Numbered from the stretch's first letter, positions 52,117 to 60,998 are shown. The stretch is 64,000 nt of DNA from an uncultured Eubacterium sp. (GCA_910577295.1 CAJTLS010000007.1:34060-98059); one strand, 5' to 3'. The notes: generated by a model not told the origin, from the letters alone. A program made the numbers and translations.

Positions 52117-52872
52117 ATGAAAGTAGCATTTGAGATTGGAGACCGGATAGAGCTTACACATAGTAAGAGCGCGACGGGACAGAAATTGTCGGAGCGCAAA
52201 TTCGGGAGTCAGCTTCTTGATTTTGATGGCGTGCGGACTGCCAAAATAGCGATGCCTATACTGGAGAGCAGGGTGATTCCTCTTGAGGTAGGGGATGACT
52301 ATGAGATGTGCTTTTTTACCAATTCGGGTTTATATCAGTGCAGAGCAAGAATCCGTAAACGTTATTCTGAAAGTAAAATGCATGTGATGGAAGTTTTGTT
52401 TTTAACTGAACTCACCAAATATCAGCGGCGTAAGTTTTACCGTTTAGATTGCATGTTTCCTGTTAAATACAGGCTTGTTTCTGACATAGAGCTACAGCTT
52501 CGGGAGCGCATACAGGCGGATAAGTGGGAAACAGAAGAGGAGAAAGACCATTGTATGGCCGCTCTTGGCGAAATTCCAAAAGATTGGAAAGAGGGGACGA
52601 TTTCTGACCTTAGCGGCGGCGGATTACGGTTTCACGGTAAGGACCAACTGGAACGGGGAACCGTTGTCGAAGTAATGCTTCCTCTTTCTCTCAAAAGCGG
52701 TGTTGTTCCTCTTACTTTTTTTGTGCGTGTGATTGCCTGTATGAATTATGAGGGAAGTCGGATTGCCTTTGAAGTGCGCGGCGAGTTTATTCATATAGAA
52801 GATGCAGAGCGGGAGATGGTTGTGAAATATGTTTTTGAAGAGCAGAGAAGAAGGTTGAGGAAGGAGTGGTAA
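52117..52872 (+). CDS. PilZ-domain flagellar brake-like protein (YcgR/YpfA type)
   Basis: This 251-residue protein has an N-terminal YcgR-like beta domain (about 1-95) and a C-terminal PilZ domain with the cyclic-di-GMP-binding residues visible: RRKFYR at about 103-108 and DLSGGGLRF at about 164. YcgR-type proteins slow the motor when cyclic-di-GMP is high. It is the only c-di-GMP receptor I recognise here, set between flhG and cheB. An insertion of about 35 residues rich in Glu/Lys separates the two motifs. Confidence 0.88.
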   Translation: MKVAFEIGDRIELTHSKSATGQKLSERKFGSQLLDFDGVRTAKIAMPILESRVIPLEVGDDYEMCFFTNSGLYQCRARIRKRYSESKMHVMEVLFLTELTKYQRRKFYRLDCMFPVKYRLVSDIELQLRERIQADKWETEEEKDHCMAALGEIPKDWKEGTISDLSGGGLRFHGKDQLERGTVVEVMLPLSLKSGVVPLTFFVRVIACMNYEGSRIAFEVRGEFIHIEDAEREMVVKYVFEEQRRRLRKEW

Positions 52873-52876
52873 CTCC

Positions 52877-53938
52877 ATGGAAAAAAAAGTATTAGTAATA
52901 GATGACTCTGCACTTATGAGAAGAGTATTATCTGATATAATTAACAAAGATAAGCTGCTGACAGCCGGTAAAGCCGCTGAAAATGGAAAAGAAGCGCTGG
53001 AAATGATTTTACAGGGGGAGAAGTTTGACATTCTGTTGGTAGATATCAACATGCCGAAGATGAATGGCGTTCAGTTTCTGAAAGAGCTTAACAAGTATCG
53101 TATACATATTCCGGTGTTGATTGTCAGTTCTATTGCCAGTGAAAGTGCAAATGAGACAATCGAGGCATTGGCGTTAGGCGCTTTTGACTTTGTAAAGAAA
53201 CCGAATGGCAGCGTCGGATACGAAATGGAAGATTTTCGCAGACAGTTGTTGTTGCGTATATATCTGGCATGCGGATTACGTGTGGACTCTGCGGAAGAGA
53301 GCAAGGAGGAAGTCCAGAGCCGTTTGCCGCGGAAACGCTTGAAGAGAGCGAAAGGACACGACAGGACGCTTGCCCTGATTGTTTCTTCCACTGGCGGGCC
53401 CCGTGCCCTGCAATCGGTACTTCCGTATTTTCCCATGGATTTTCCCTATCCGGTTGTCGTGATTCAGCATATGCCGGCCGGTTTTACGGATTCTCTTGCC
53501 AAGCGGCTGGACGTAATGAGTCCGCTGCATGTCAAAGAAGCAGAAGACGGTGAGATTATTCAGGCCGGAAACGTGTATATTGCGCAGGGAGGGAAACAGT
53601 GTGAGCTAATCGAGAGAGGTAAAGGAACTTTTGTTCTGTCAGAGACGGATAAACCCGCTCGAGGTGGACTGCGGCCATGTGCGGATATTTTTCTGGAATC
53701 TCTACCGGATACCTCTCTGGAGCGGTGCGTGTGTGGGGTTTTGACCGGTATGGGAGCGGATGGATGTAAAGGACTTCAATATGCAAAGCAGTATAAAGAA
53801 ATTAAAGTGGTAGCGCAGAATGAGGAAACTTGTGTGGTATATGGAATGCCTCGCGCAGTAGCTAAGGCAGGTATAGTAAATGAAGTTGTTCCACTGGATG
53901 AGGTGGCCAACGCCATGATAAAACAATTAGGAGTGTGA
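52877..53938 (+). CDS. cheB: Chemotaxis methylesterase/deamidase CheB
   Basis: This 353-residue protein has an N-terminal receiver domain (Asp9/Asp10, phospho-acceptor Asp56) and a C-terminal methylesterase with the Ser-His-Asp set visible in IVSSTGGPRALQ, IQHMPAGFT and GVLTGMGADGCKG. It removes methyl groups from receptors to adapt signalling. It follows the PilZ gene by 4 bases. Its methyltransferase partner cheR is not in the window. Confidence 0.97.
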   Translation: MEKKVLVIDDSALMRRVLSDIINKDKLLTAGKAAENGKEALEMILQGEKFDILLVDINMPKMNGVQFLKELNKYRIHIPVLIVSSIASESANETIEALALGAFDFVKKPNGSVGYEMEDFRRQLLLRIYLACGLRVDSAEESKEEVQSRLPRKRLKRAKGHDRTLALIVSSTGGPRALQSVLPYFPMDFPYPVVVIQHMPAGFTDSLAKRLDVMSPLHVKEAEDGEIIQAGNVYIAQGGKQCELIERGKGTFVLSETDKPARGGLRPCADIFLESLPDTSLERCVCGVLTGMGADGCKGLQYAKQYKEIKVVAQNEETCVVYGMPRAVAKAGIVNEVVPLDEVANAMIKQLGV

Positions 53939-53942
53939 GAAG

Positions 53943-56018
53943 ATGGATACAAGCCAATATCTTGATTTATTTATTGATGAGACAAAAGAACATCTGCAAA
54001 GTCTGAATGAGCACGTGTTAGTGTTGGAAAAAGAGCCGGATAACGCAGATACCATTAACGAGATTTTCCGTGCTGCCCATACTTTAAAAGGTATGTCCGG
54101 GACTATGGGCTTTAGCCGTATGCAGCGGCTGACTCACGATTTGGAAAATGTGTTTTCCGAAATTCGTAATGGGAATATGAAAGCGAGTGAGAAGTTAATT
54201 GATGTGCTGTTCCGTGGTTTGGATGCACTCGAGTCTTATCTGGAAGTAATTTCTACGGAAGGAAATGAAGGAACAGAGGACAATGAGGATATTATTCAGG
54301 ATTTGAATGGCTTGTTAAAGGGGCAGAAAGTTGGAGCTTCAGAAAAGCCAAAACAAGAAACGGCAGAAAGTACAAAAGTAACAGAGACAACACTGACAGA
54401 CGAAGAGAAATGTAAGTTCCGTCAGATTACGATTTCCGAATCGGAGATGAGGGGGATACAGTCGGCCAAAGAAGAGGGAAAAAATATCTATGGCATTACC
54501 GTATATTTGCAGGAAAGCTGTATTCTAAAATCAGCGCGTGCTTTTCTGGTATTTAAGTCGGTAGAAAATAAAGGTGAGCTTGTCAAATCCATGCCGACGA
54601 CGGAACAGATAGAAGACGAAGAGTTTGAGCTTGATTTCAGTTGGATTTTGGCTTCTTCGGATACGAAAGAAAACATAAAGCAGTTGATTTGCAGCGTATC
54701 GGAGATTGCCGATGTTTACATAGCTGATTTTGAAGTTCCGGAAATCAAAGAAGAGGAACAACCGGAGGATACGGCGGAAAAAGTAGTCGAGAAGCCGGAG
54801 AAAAAGGTGGAGGAAGTACAGGAAAAACCGAAGAAAGCAGCCAAAGGTAAGGTGGGAAGCCGTTCGGTGCGTGTCGACATCGACAAATTGGATATTCTTA
54901 TGAATCTGGTGAGCGAATTGATTATTGCCAAAAATGGTCTCGTGTCTGTCAGTGCCGGCGATATGCTTGTACAGCCGGAGAATAACCAGACATTCCACGA
55001 GCAGATTGAATATCTGGAGCGTGTCACGACAAATTTGCACGAGTCTGTTATGAAAGTCCGCATGGTGCCAATCGACAGCGTGGTCAATCGTTTCCCTCGT
55101 ATGATACGCGATTTGAACCGTAAACTGGATAAAAAGATGGAATTGTATATGAGCGGTGAAGAGACGGAGCTTGACCGTACCGTTATTGACGAAATCGGCG
55201 ACCCGCTCATGCATTTGCTCCGCAACTCGGCCGACCATGGTTTGGAGAGCAATGAAGAACGTATCCGCCTGGGCAAGCCGGAAGTTGGTTCCATTTTTTT
55301 GGATGCTTATCAGGATGGTAACAATGTCGTAATCGAAGTGCGTGACGACGGCGGCGGCATTGATGTGGATAAAGTTCGTAAAAAGGCGATTGATAAGGGT
55401 GCTATTACGGAAAAACAGGCAGAGACGATGAAAGATAAAGACTTTATTGATTTGCTCTTTCAGCCTAGTTTTTCAACGGCTGACCAGATTACGGACGTAT
55501 CCGGCCGTGGCGTCGGTCTGGATGTTGTCAAGACGAAAATCGAAGCTTTGGGAGGGAATATCAGCGCCAAGACGATAGCGGGAGAGGGAAGTACATTTAC
55601 CATCCAACTGCCGTTGACGCTGGCGATTATTCAGGCGCTCATGGTTGAAGTGGGTGAGGAGAAATATGCGATTCCGCTTGGCAGTATTAATGGTATTGAA
55701 GATATTGGAAAAGACGAAATCAGTTTTGTGCAGTCAAAAGAAGTTATTAATCTTCGCGGGCATGTCATTCCTATTTTGCGTCTGCAGCAGCTTTTGGATA
55801 TTCCAGAGCCGGAAGTTGAGCCGGAGAATCTGCTTGTAGTAATTATGCAGAAAGGCGACCAGCAGGTCGGTCTGATTATTGATAACCTGATTGGCCAGCA
55901 GGAGACGGTAATTAAATCGTTGGGACGGTATATAACCAATGATAAACTGTTTAGTGGTGCGACGATATTGGGAGATGGCGAAGTTGCTTTAATCCTTGAT
56001 ACCAATACATTGATTTAG
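53943..56018 (+). CDS. cheA: Chemotaxis histidine kinase CheA
   Basis: This 691-residue kinase has the full domain order: Hpt with phospho-accepting His46 (FRAAHTLKGMSG), a CheY-binding-like P2 region, an acidic Lys/Glu/Pro linker at about 265-305, the dimerisation helices, the ATP domain (HLLRNSADHGLESNEER, DDGGGIDVDKV, GRGVGLDVVK) and a C-terminal CheW-like domain. It phosphorylates CheY and CheB in response to receptors. It is 4 bases downstream of cheB. Confidence 0.98.
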   Translation: MDTSQYLDLFIDETKEHLQSLNEHVLVLEKEPDNADTINEIFRAAHTLKGMSGTMGFSRMQRLTHDLENVFSEIRNGNMKASEKLIDVLFRGLDALESYLEVISTEGNEGTEDNEDIIQDLNGLLKGQKVGASEKPKQETAESTKVTETTLTDEEKCKFRQITISESEMRGIQSAKEEGKNIYGITVYLQESCILKSARAFLVFKSVENKGELVKSMPTTEQIEDEEFELDFSWILASSDTKENIKQLICSVSEIADVYIADFEVPEIKEEEQPEDTAEKVVEKPEKKVEEVQEKPKKAAKGKVGSRSVRVDIDKLDILMNLVSELIIAKNGLVSVSAGDMLVQPENNQTFHEQIEYLERVTTNLHESVMKVRMVPIDSVVNRFPRMIRDLNRKLDKKMELYMSGEETELDRTVIDEIGDPLMHLLRNSADHGLESNEERIRLGKPEVGSIFLDAYQDGNNVVIEVRDDGGGIDVDKVRKKAIDKGAITEKQAETMKDKDFIDLLFQPSFSTADQITDVSGRGVGLDVVKTKIEALGGNISAKTIAGEGSTFTIQLPLTLAIIQALMVEVGEEKYAIPLGSINGIEDIGKDEISFVQSKEVINLRGHVIPILRLQQLLDIPEPEVEPENLLVVIMQKGDQQVGLIIDNLIGQQETVIKSLGRYITNDKLFSGATILGDGEVALILDTNTLI

Positions 56019-56029
56019 GAGGTGCTGAC

Positions 56030-56500
56030 ATGGAAGAGTATATGACAGGAATAGAATCCGTAGAAGAGATACAGTACATCGTTGTGAAACTGGGAGATGA
56101 ACAGTACGGAATCGACATCTCATATGTGGATAATATTGTCCGTATGCAGAGAATTACCCGTGTGCCGAAATCACAGAGCTATTATGTAGGGGTAATTAAT
56201 CTGCGTGGAGAAGTAGTTCCGATTATGAGTCTGAGAAAAAAGTTTGGACTGGAAGATGATGTCTATGCCAATGCAACCCGTATTATTATTATTCGCACGG
56301 AAGACCAGTCAATGATTGGTTTTATTGTAGATGAAGTGCAGGAGGTAGTAAATCTGGACCCGAGAAAGATAGAAAAGCCTGCCTTTAAGTTAGATGAGGA
56401 GAATGCATCGTTTTTGTCCGGCATCGGTAAAAAGAGTGATGAAAGTTTAATCTCTTTGTTAGATATTGTGGCAGTCGTAGAGGATAAGAAAGAAGCGTGA
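56030..56500 (+). CDS. cheW: Chemotaxis coupling protein CheW
   Basis: This 156-residue single-domain protein matches CheW (YGIDISYVDNIVRMQRITRV, YYVGVINLRGEVVPIMSLRK). It couples receptors to CheA. The N-terminus has a short acidic extension before the usual start of the fold. AGGAGGTG precedes the ATG. Confidence 0.97.
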   Translation: MEEYMTGIESVEEIQYIVVKLGDEQYGIDISYVDNIVRMQRITRVPKSQSYYVGVINLRGEVVPIMSLRKKFGLEDDVYANATRIIIIRTEDQSMIGFIVDEVQEVVNLDPRKIEKPAFKLDEENASFLSGIGKKSDESLISLLDIVAVVEDKKEA

Positions 56501-56507
56501 CGTAATC

Positions 56508-56993
56508 ATGATACGTGTGAGAATGGCGGATTACAAAATATGTAATTCACCGGAGCGAATAAGTACGGTTGGTTTAGGCTCGTGTCTCGGAGTTGTTTTA
56601 TATGATGAAGTTTCGGGGTTGTGTGGAATGGCACATATTATGCTGCCAGATAGCACAAGATTGAAATATAACGATGAAAAAGGAAATCGCAGAAAATTTG
56701 CGGACACTTGTCTGGAAGATATGTTTCAGGAGATGCTAAAGCGGGGAGCCAACCCGATGCACATGTATTCTAAAATAGCGGGCGGTGCGAAGATGTTTGC
56801 GTTCGAGTCACAAAGCGAAGTGCTTAATATCGGAGAACAAAATGTTAATGCAGTCCGCAGTTTTTTAAAGGCGCATAACATCCCAATAAGGGCAGAACAT
56901 GTTGGGGAGCATTATGGGAGAACCATTGTGTTTTGTCCGGAAGACGGCTCGTTAAAGATTAGAGTCGTGGGGAAAGGTAAATTAGAAATCTAG
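56508..56993 (+). CDS. cheD: Chemoreceptor glutamine deamidase CheD
   Basis: This 161-residue enzyme has the catalytic Cys26 in VGLGSCLGVVLYD and His43 in MAHIMLPDS. In Bacillus CheD works with CheC; here the only CheC-type protein is FliY. The start lacks a clear ribosome binding site and may depend on coupling to cheW, which ends 8 bases upstream. Confidence 0.95.
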   Translation: MIRVRMADYKICNSPERISTVGLGSCLGVVLYDEVSGLCGMAHIMLPDSTRLKYNDEKGNRRKFADTCLEDMFQEMLKRGANPMHMYSKIAGGAKMFAFESQSEVLNIGEQNVNAVRSFLKAHNIPIRAEHVGEHYGRTIVFCPEDGSLKIRVVGKGKLEI

Positions 56994-57006
56994 AGAGGTG
57001 CTTAAT

Positions 57007-57333
57007 GTGAAATATAGGTATATTCCTGCATTGGTTATGCTGGCGGCCGGTTTGGTGTGCTGTATTTTGAGCGTGGTACAAGGCTGGCCGGTGCAATACA
57101 GTTTGATTACATTGCTCATCGTGCTCATCGTTTTTTATATTATTGGACAGATTGCAACGCAAATTGTCGGACGTGTACAGGCAGAACACCTTGCCATGGT
57201 CGAGGCAGAGCGCAAGCGGAGAGAGGCAGAGGAGAAGGCGCGCAGGGAGCAGGAAGAGCGTGAAGCGATGGAAGCGGAAGAGGCAGAAAAGCAGGAGGTT
57301 CCGGAAGCGGAGGAAGCGAATAGAAATGGATAG
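57007..57333 (+). CDS. Unknown two-helix membrane protein with charged coiled-coil tail
   Basis: This 108-residue protein has two hydrophobic segments (about 7-25 and 30-52) followed by a Glu/Arg/Ala-rich helical tail (about 58-105) with repeating REAEEKARREQEEREAMEAE. I do not recognise a family. It starts at GTG 57007, 6 bases after AGAGGTG, between cheD and sigD, so it is likely translated with the chemotaxis genes. A structural role near receptors or motor is speculation. Confidence 0.65.
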   Translation: MKYRYIPALVMLAAGLVCCILSVVQGWPVQYSLITLLIVLIVFYIIGQIATQIVGRVQAEHLAMVEAERKRREAEEKARREQEEREAMEAEEAEKQEVPEAEEANRNG

Positions 57334-57349
57334 GGAAAGGACGTAGCAG

Positions 57350-58114
57350 ATGAGGGAAGCGGACAGAAATAAATTGTGGGACCGATATCATGTGGAGAAA
57401 ACTCCCGAACTACGCGAACAATTGATTTTGGAGTATGCCAACGTAGTGAATCTGGTGGCCGGACGTCTTAGTATGTATTTGGGCTATACGGTAGAATATG
57501 ATGATTTAGTAGGGTATGGTATTTTCGGTCTGATTGACGCCATTGACAAATATGATATGGCTAAAAATGTTAAATTTGAGACTTATGCAAGTCTGCGTAT
57601 TCGTGGTGCCATTCTTGACCAAATCCGAAAGATGGACTGGATTCCGAGGACGCTGCGCCAGAAACAGAAGCGGATGGATACCGCCGTGGCAAAACTGGAA
57701 AGCGAGTATGGACGTGCTGCTACCCCGCAGGAAGTGGCGGATGAACTTGGTATAACATTAGACGAATATGAAAATTGGAAAACCGAGGCGGAATTTACCA
57801 ATTTGGTTTCTTTAGACGACTATCTGGAACAGGGAAGTGAAGGACGTATCGAGACTTTCGGCGCCAAATTTCAGCAGCCGGAGAATGCGATACAAAAACA
57901 GGAACTAAAGGAGATGCTTGTTGAGGCTCTCAGGACTTTAACGGAGAAAGAACAGAAAGTAATTACGTTATATTATTATGAGGAGCTGACGCTAAAAGAG
58001 ATTAGTGAGATTTTGTCGGTGTCGGAATCCCGTGTTTCGCAGTTACACACAAAGGCGTTACAGAAAATTAAAGTACAATTAGGTGATTCGGTTGATTTGC
58101 TTAATCTATTTTGA
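57350..58114 (+). CDS. sigD: Flagellar sigma factor SigD (FliA/WhiG family)
   Basis: This 254-residue sigma factor has region 2 (DDLVGYGIFGLIDAIDKYDM, KFETYASLRIRGAILDQIRK), region 3 (TPQEVADELGITLDEYENWK) and region 4 (LKEISEILSVSESRVSQLHT). It directs late flagellar, flagellin and chemotaxis transcription. Its location at the end of the fla/che operon matches Bacillus. A sigma-D-like site lies upstream of fliK. Its inhibitor flgM is not in the window. Confidence 0.97.
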   Translation: MREADRNKLWDRYHVEKTPELREQLILEYANVVNLVAGRLSMYLGYTVEYDDLVGYGIFGLIDAIDKYDMAKNVKFETYASLRIRGAILDQIRKMDWIPRTLRQKQKRMDTAVAKLESEYGRAATPQEVADELGITLDEYENWKTEAEFTNLVSLDDYLEQGSEGRIETFGAKFQQPENAIQKQELKEMLVEALRTLTEKEQKVITLYYYEELTLKEISEILSVSESRVSQLHTKALQKIKVQLGDSVDLLNLF

Positions 58115-58121
58115 AATTGCA

Positions 58122-58150
58122 GGCTCAGGAGGTTGAATACCTTTTGGGCC
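58122..58150 (+). promoter_or_regulatory. Hairpin between sigD and fapA
   Basis: Bases 58122-58133 pair with 58139-58150 in a 12-bp stem with three G-U pairs and a 5-base loop. The 5' arm contains AGGAGGT. It lacks a T-run; it could slow transcription or protect the 3' end of the sigD message. Confidence 0.4.
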
Positions 58151-58185
58151 GAACTCTTTGATTTACAAAATGCAGGAGGATAAGT

Positions 58186-59784
58186 ATGGCTGCCAACGGT
58201 TATTTTCAATTGATTCATGAAGACGGCAAAATGTGGATGAAAGTATTTCCACCGGAAGTAGAGGGAAATATGTTTACGATAGAAGATGTTATGAACTATC
58301 TGGACATGATATCATTTCCCGATTATGATGAGGTGGCAATTGACCAATATATTAAGAATATGGAGTTTGACAGTCCGCTCCTTTTAAAAGAGGGGGAAAT
58401 TATTCCGGAGAGTGAGAAATGTTCGATCTCCATTACACCGATGGGGGAGCGTGCATTTGTCCGTTTCTATCCGCCCTCGACAGGCGGCGCATCGCTTACG
58501 GAAGAGGATATCATCAGTGATTTAAAGCACGCGGGAGTTTGTCACGGCATAAAGAAAAAGGCGATACGGCATTTTCTGGAGCATCACGAATACGGGCGTG
58601 AATATATTATGGCAGAGGCAACGCCTCCCGTACAGGGATACAGTGCAAAGATACAGTATTTTTTCGATATCAATACAACGGCGAAACCAAAGTTAAATGA
58701 AGATGGCAGTGTAGATTTTCACCAACTGGGGAATATTAAGTCTGTTCAGGCAGGAGATAAACTGGCAACCCTGACGCCGGCTTATCGCGGAAAGGCGGGC
58801 GTCTCCGTACTGGGTAAGCCAATCCCTCCGAAGAAAGTGAAAGTAAGGAATCTGCGTTTTGGACGCAACATAACATTGTCGGAAGACCAACTGCATATTT
58901 ACTCGGATGTTGCGGGTCATGTCACTCTGGTTGAAGATATGGTAATGGTATCAAATGTCTATCACGTTCCAGCCAATGTAGATTCTTCTACGGGAGATAT
59001 TGAATACAAAGGAACGGTAGAAGTGGCGGGGAATGTCAATACGGGCTTCGCCATAAAAGCGGAGGGCGATATTATCGTCAATGGCGTTGTCGAGGGTGCG
59101 ACACTCGTATCCGGAGGGAATATCGTGTTAAAACGCGGTATGCAGGGAGCAGAGCGCGGTACACTGGAGGCAGAAGGCAATATTACCGCCAAATTTTTAG
59201 AGAATAGCAAAGTGGTTTGTAAAGGAAGTCTTCGGTCGGATGCCATTTTGCACAGTCAGATATTCTGTCAGGAGAAAATAGAAGTTCTCGGGAAAAAGGG
59301 GCAGATTAACGGCGGCAGCGTGAAGACATATGCGGATATAAGCGTTACCAATCTTGGCTCGACGATGGGAGCTGCGACGAAAATAGAGATCATATCGGAA
59401 AAGGATTTAATTGTCCGTACGAACGATTTAAAAGAGGAAATCGCAGAGACGGAAAAGGCTCTGCAGAAAATAGAACAGATTGTCCATAAAGTAAAGGATA
59501 AACTGGCGAAAAAGCAGGAGATTAAGCCGGAGCAGAAGAAATATCTGAAAAATGCGACAATCGAAAAACCGAAACTGATGAAACAAATAAGAGAAAAGAA
59601 AGAGGAAAGAGAACGTTTGTTACGGCGTATAGAGAAGAATAAGAAAGCGTGTATCCGCGTTGATAATGTCGTTTATCAGGGTGTTGAAATTGTTGTGAAA
59701 GACGTAAAGAAAATTCAACATGAATCGGTATCGCATTGCCGGTTTGTTCGCGATGGCGCGGATGTAAAGATGGTTGGATTGTAA
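58186..59784 (+). CDS. FapA/DUF342-family polymer-forming protein
   Basis: This 532-residue protein matches the FapA (DUF342) family: an N-terminal domain, a glycine-rich beta-helix region at about 265-400 (GTVEVAGNVNTGFAIKAEGD, GGNIVLKRGMQGAERGTLEA) and a C-terminal coiled coil at about 405-490. Family roles are poorly known; members have been linked to cell-surface and signalling functions. CAGGAGGA precedes the ATG. Its insertion between sigD and the swrB-like gene is absent from the Bacillus operon. Confidence 0.85.
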   Translation: MAANGYFQLIHEDGKMWMKVFPPEVEGNMFTIEDVMNYLDMISFPDYDEVAIDQYIKNMEFDSPLLLKEGEIIPESEKCSISITPMGERAFVRFYPPSTGGASLTEEDIISDLKHAGVCHGIKKKAIRHFLEHHEYGREYIMAEATPPVQGYSAKIQYFFDINTTAKPKLNEDGSVDFHQLGNIKSVQAGDKLATLTPAYRGKAGVSVLGKPIPPKKVKVRNLRFGRNITLSEDQLHIYSDVAGHVTLVEDMVMVSNVYHVPANVDSSTGDIEYKGTVEVAGNVNTGFAIKAEGDIIVNGVVEGATLVSGGNIVLKRGMQGAERGTLEAEGNITAKFLENSKVVCKGSLRSDAILHSQIFCQEKIEVLGKKGQINGGSVKTYADISVTNLGSTMGAATKIEIISEKDLIVRTNDLKEEIAETEKALQKIEQIVHKVKDKLAKKQEIKPEQKKYLKNATIEKPKLMKQIREKKEERERLLRRIEKNKKACIRVDNVVYQGVEIVVKDVKKIQHESVSHCRFVRDGADVKMVGL

Positions 59785-59805
59785 TGAGGATTGGAGGGTA
59801 TCGTT

Positions 59806-60114
59806 ATGCCAATGGGAACAATCGATGCGGTCACAATGGCGCCGCGTACAGTCAATGCAGCAGAAATACAGGGAAAAGAAAATACGCAATATCAGAACAT
59901 CGGGGAACAGGGTGCAGTACAGTTTCAGCGTGAGACGGTACAGCAGGCCCAGCAGACAGCAGAAACACAGGAAAGTGAGACGAATGAATACGATAACAGC
60001 GGCGGTTCGGGAAAAGGGTATGCTGGCGGGCAGTCGAAAAGGAAAAAGAAAGACGATAAAAAAGGGCAGAAGATGGCTCCGCGTTCCAATAGCAGTTTTG
60101 ATATTATGATATGA
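59806..60114 (+). CDS. Unknown low-complexity hydrophilic protein
   Basis: This 102-residue protein is rich in Gln, Thr and Glu in the middle, then Gly/Ser and a Lys-rich stretch (SKRKKKDDKKGQK), ending SSFDIMI. There is no membrane segment or motif I know. GGAGGG before ATG 59806 supports translation; the in-frame TTG at 59791 overlaps that site. It lies 21 bases after fapA and may be co-expressed with it. It could be disordered. Confidence 0.6.
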   Translation: MPMGTIDAVTMAPRTVNAAEIQGKENTQYQNIGEQGAVQFQRETVQQAQQTAETQESETNEYDNSGGSGKGYAGGQSKRKKKDDKKGQKMAPRSNSSFDIMI

Positions 60115-60118
60115 TGCT

Positions 60119-60172
60119 AAGGTCGAAAAGTCAAAATGCCGTTCATGCATGCATGTTGCGGCATTTGACCTT
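60119..60172 (+). promoter_or_regulatory. Imperfect hairpin with a CATGCATGCATG palindrome in its loop
   Basis: The arm at 60159-60172 is complementary to AAGGTC (60119-60124) plus the segment ending at 60141, the 5' arm carrying 9 extra bases. The loop holds the 12-base palindrome CATGCATGCATG (60144-60155). A second perfect hairpin, GATTTAC/GTAAATC with loop GCA, lies at 60200-60216. No T-run follows either. Confidence 0.4.
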
Positions 60173-60329
60173 GAGACCTGCCAAACATGAGAAAGGAGCG
60201 ATTTACGCAGTAAATCAGCGGATTTCGAATGTTTGTTGGAGTGCGAAAGTTGTGAAACAACGGAGCAATCCAGAGTATCAGCAAGAGCGAGAAAGGTCAA
60301 AAGCCGTAATTGTGAAAATGGAGGAAATT

Positions 60330-60998
60330 ATGACAGGTTTGGAAGTATTTTTAATTATCGCGGGCTTTGCCTGCATTTGCATTAGTTTTTTTGTTTCTGC
60401 AAAGAAAGCTGCCGGACTGGAAGACGACGGGGAAGCAGTTCGTTCCTCTGCCGTCTGGTCGGAAAAGGAAGAGCAGATGATTCGGGACAGAATCGATAAT
60501 ATTTTGACAGACATACAAAATGAACTGGTAGATACAACGGAAGACCAGATGAACCGCCTGTGTAATGATAAGATTATGGCGGTGGACGAGTTTTCGAAAC
60601 AATTGCTGGAGAAGATTGAAAACAATCATCAGGAAGTTGTTTTTATGTACAATATGCTGAATGAGAAAGAAAAGGAGATTAAAAATATCGTACTTGAACC
60701 GGTGAAAGCGCCGCAGCCGTCATCGGCTGCCGCCGAAGAGGTAAAAGCAACGAAACCTCCTGCTCACAGCGCGCCGGCCGTCGAGACTCCGAAACAAAAA
60801 TCAGTCGGGGAGCCAAAACAGAAAACGAAACCGGCGGCTCCTAAGACGGAGAAGCGGAGCAGTGTTCCGGGCAATGTAAATTTGCAAATTCAGAAGATGT
60901 ATAAAGAGGGAAAATCTGTATTGGAAATTTCAAAGGAATTGAATATCGGTCAGGGTGAAGTAAAACTGGTTATTGCATTGTACGGGGGCAAGAGATAA
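60330..60998 (+). CDS. SwrB (YlxL)-like membrane protein
   Basis: This 222-residue protein has an N-terminal membrane helix (about 4-22), a coiled coil (about 40-115), a Pro/Lys/Ala-rich linker and a C-terminal helix-turn-helix-like motif (IQKMYKEGKSVLEISKELNI, then GQGEVKLVIALY). This layout and the location between sigD and rpsB match Bacillus SwrB, which promotes switch assembly and export activation. GGAGG before ATG 60330 sets the start; the open frame from 60111 covers hairpins and looks noncoding. Assignment is by architecture and synteny. Confidence 0.68.
   Translation: MTGLEVFLIIAGFACICISFFVSAKKAAGLEDDGEAVRSSAVWSEKEEQMIRDRIDNILTDIQNELVDTTEDQMNRLCNDKIMAVDEFSKQLLEKIENNHQEVVFMYNMLNEKEKEIKNIVLEPVKAPQPSSAAAEEVKATKPPAHSAPAVETPKQKSVGEPKQKTKPAAPKTEKRSSVPGNVNLQIQKMYKEGKSVLEISKELNIGQGEVKLVIALYGGKR

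Noticed and set aside
60111..60329. Long N-terminal extension of the swrB-like gene
   Set aside because: It crosses two hairpins, has no ribosome binding site, and its residues (many Cys, Arg, His) look unlike the rest; ATG 60330 has GGAGG.
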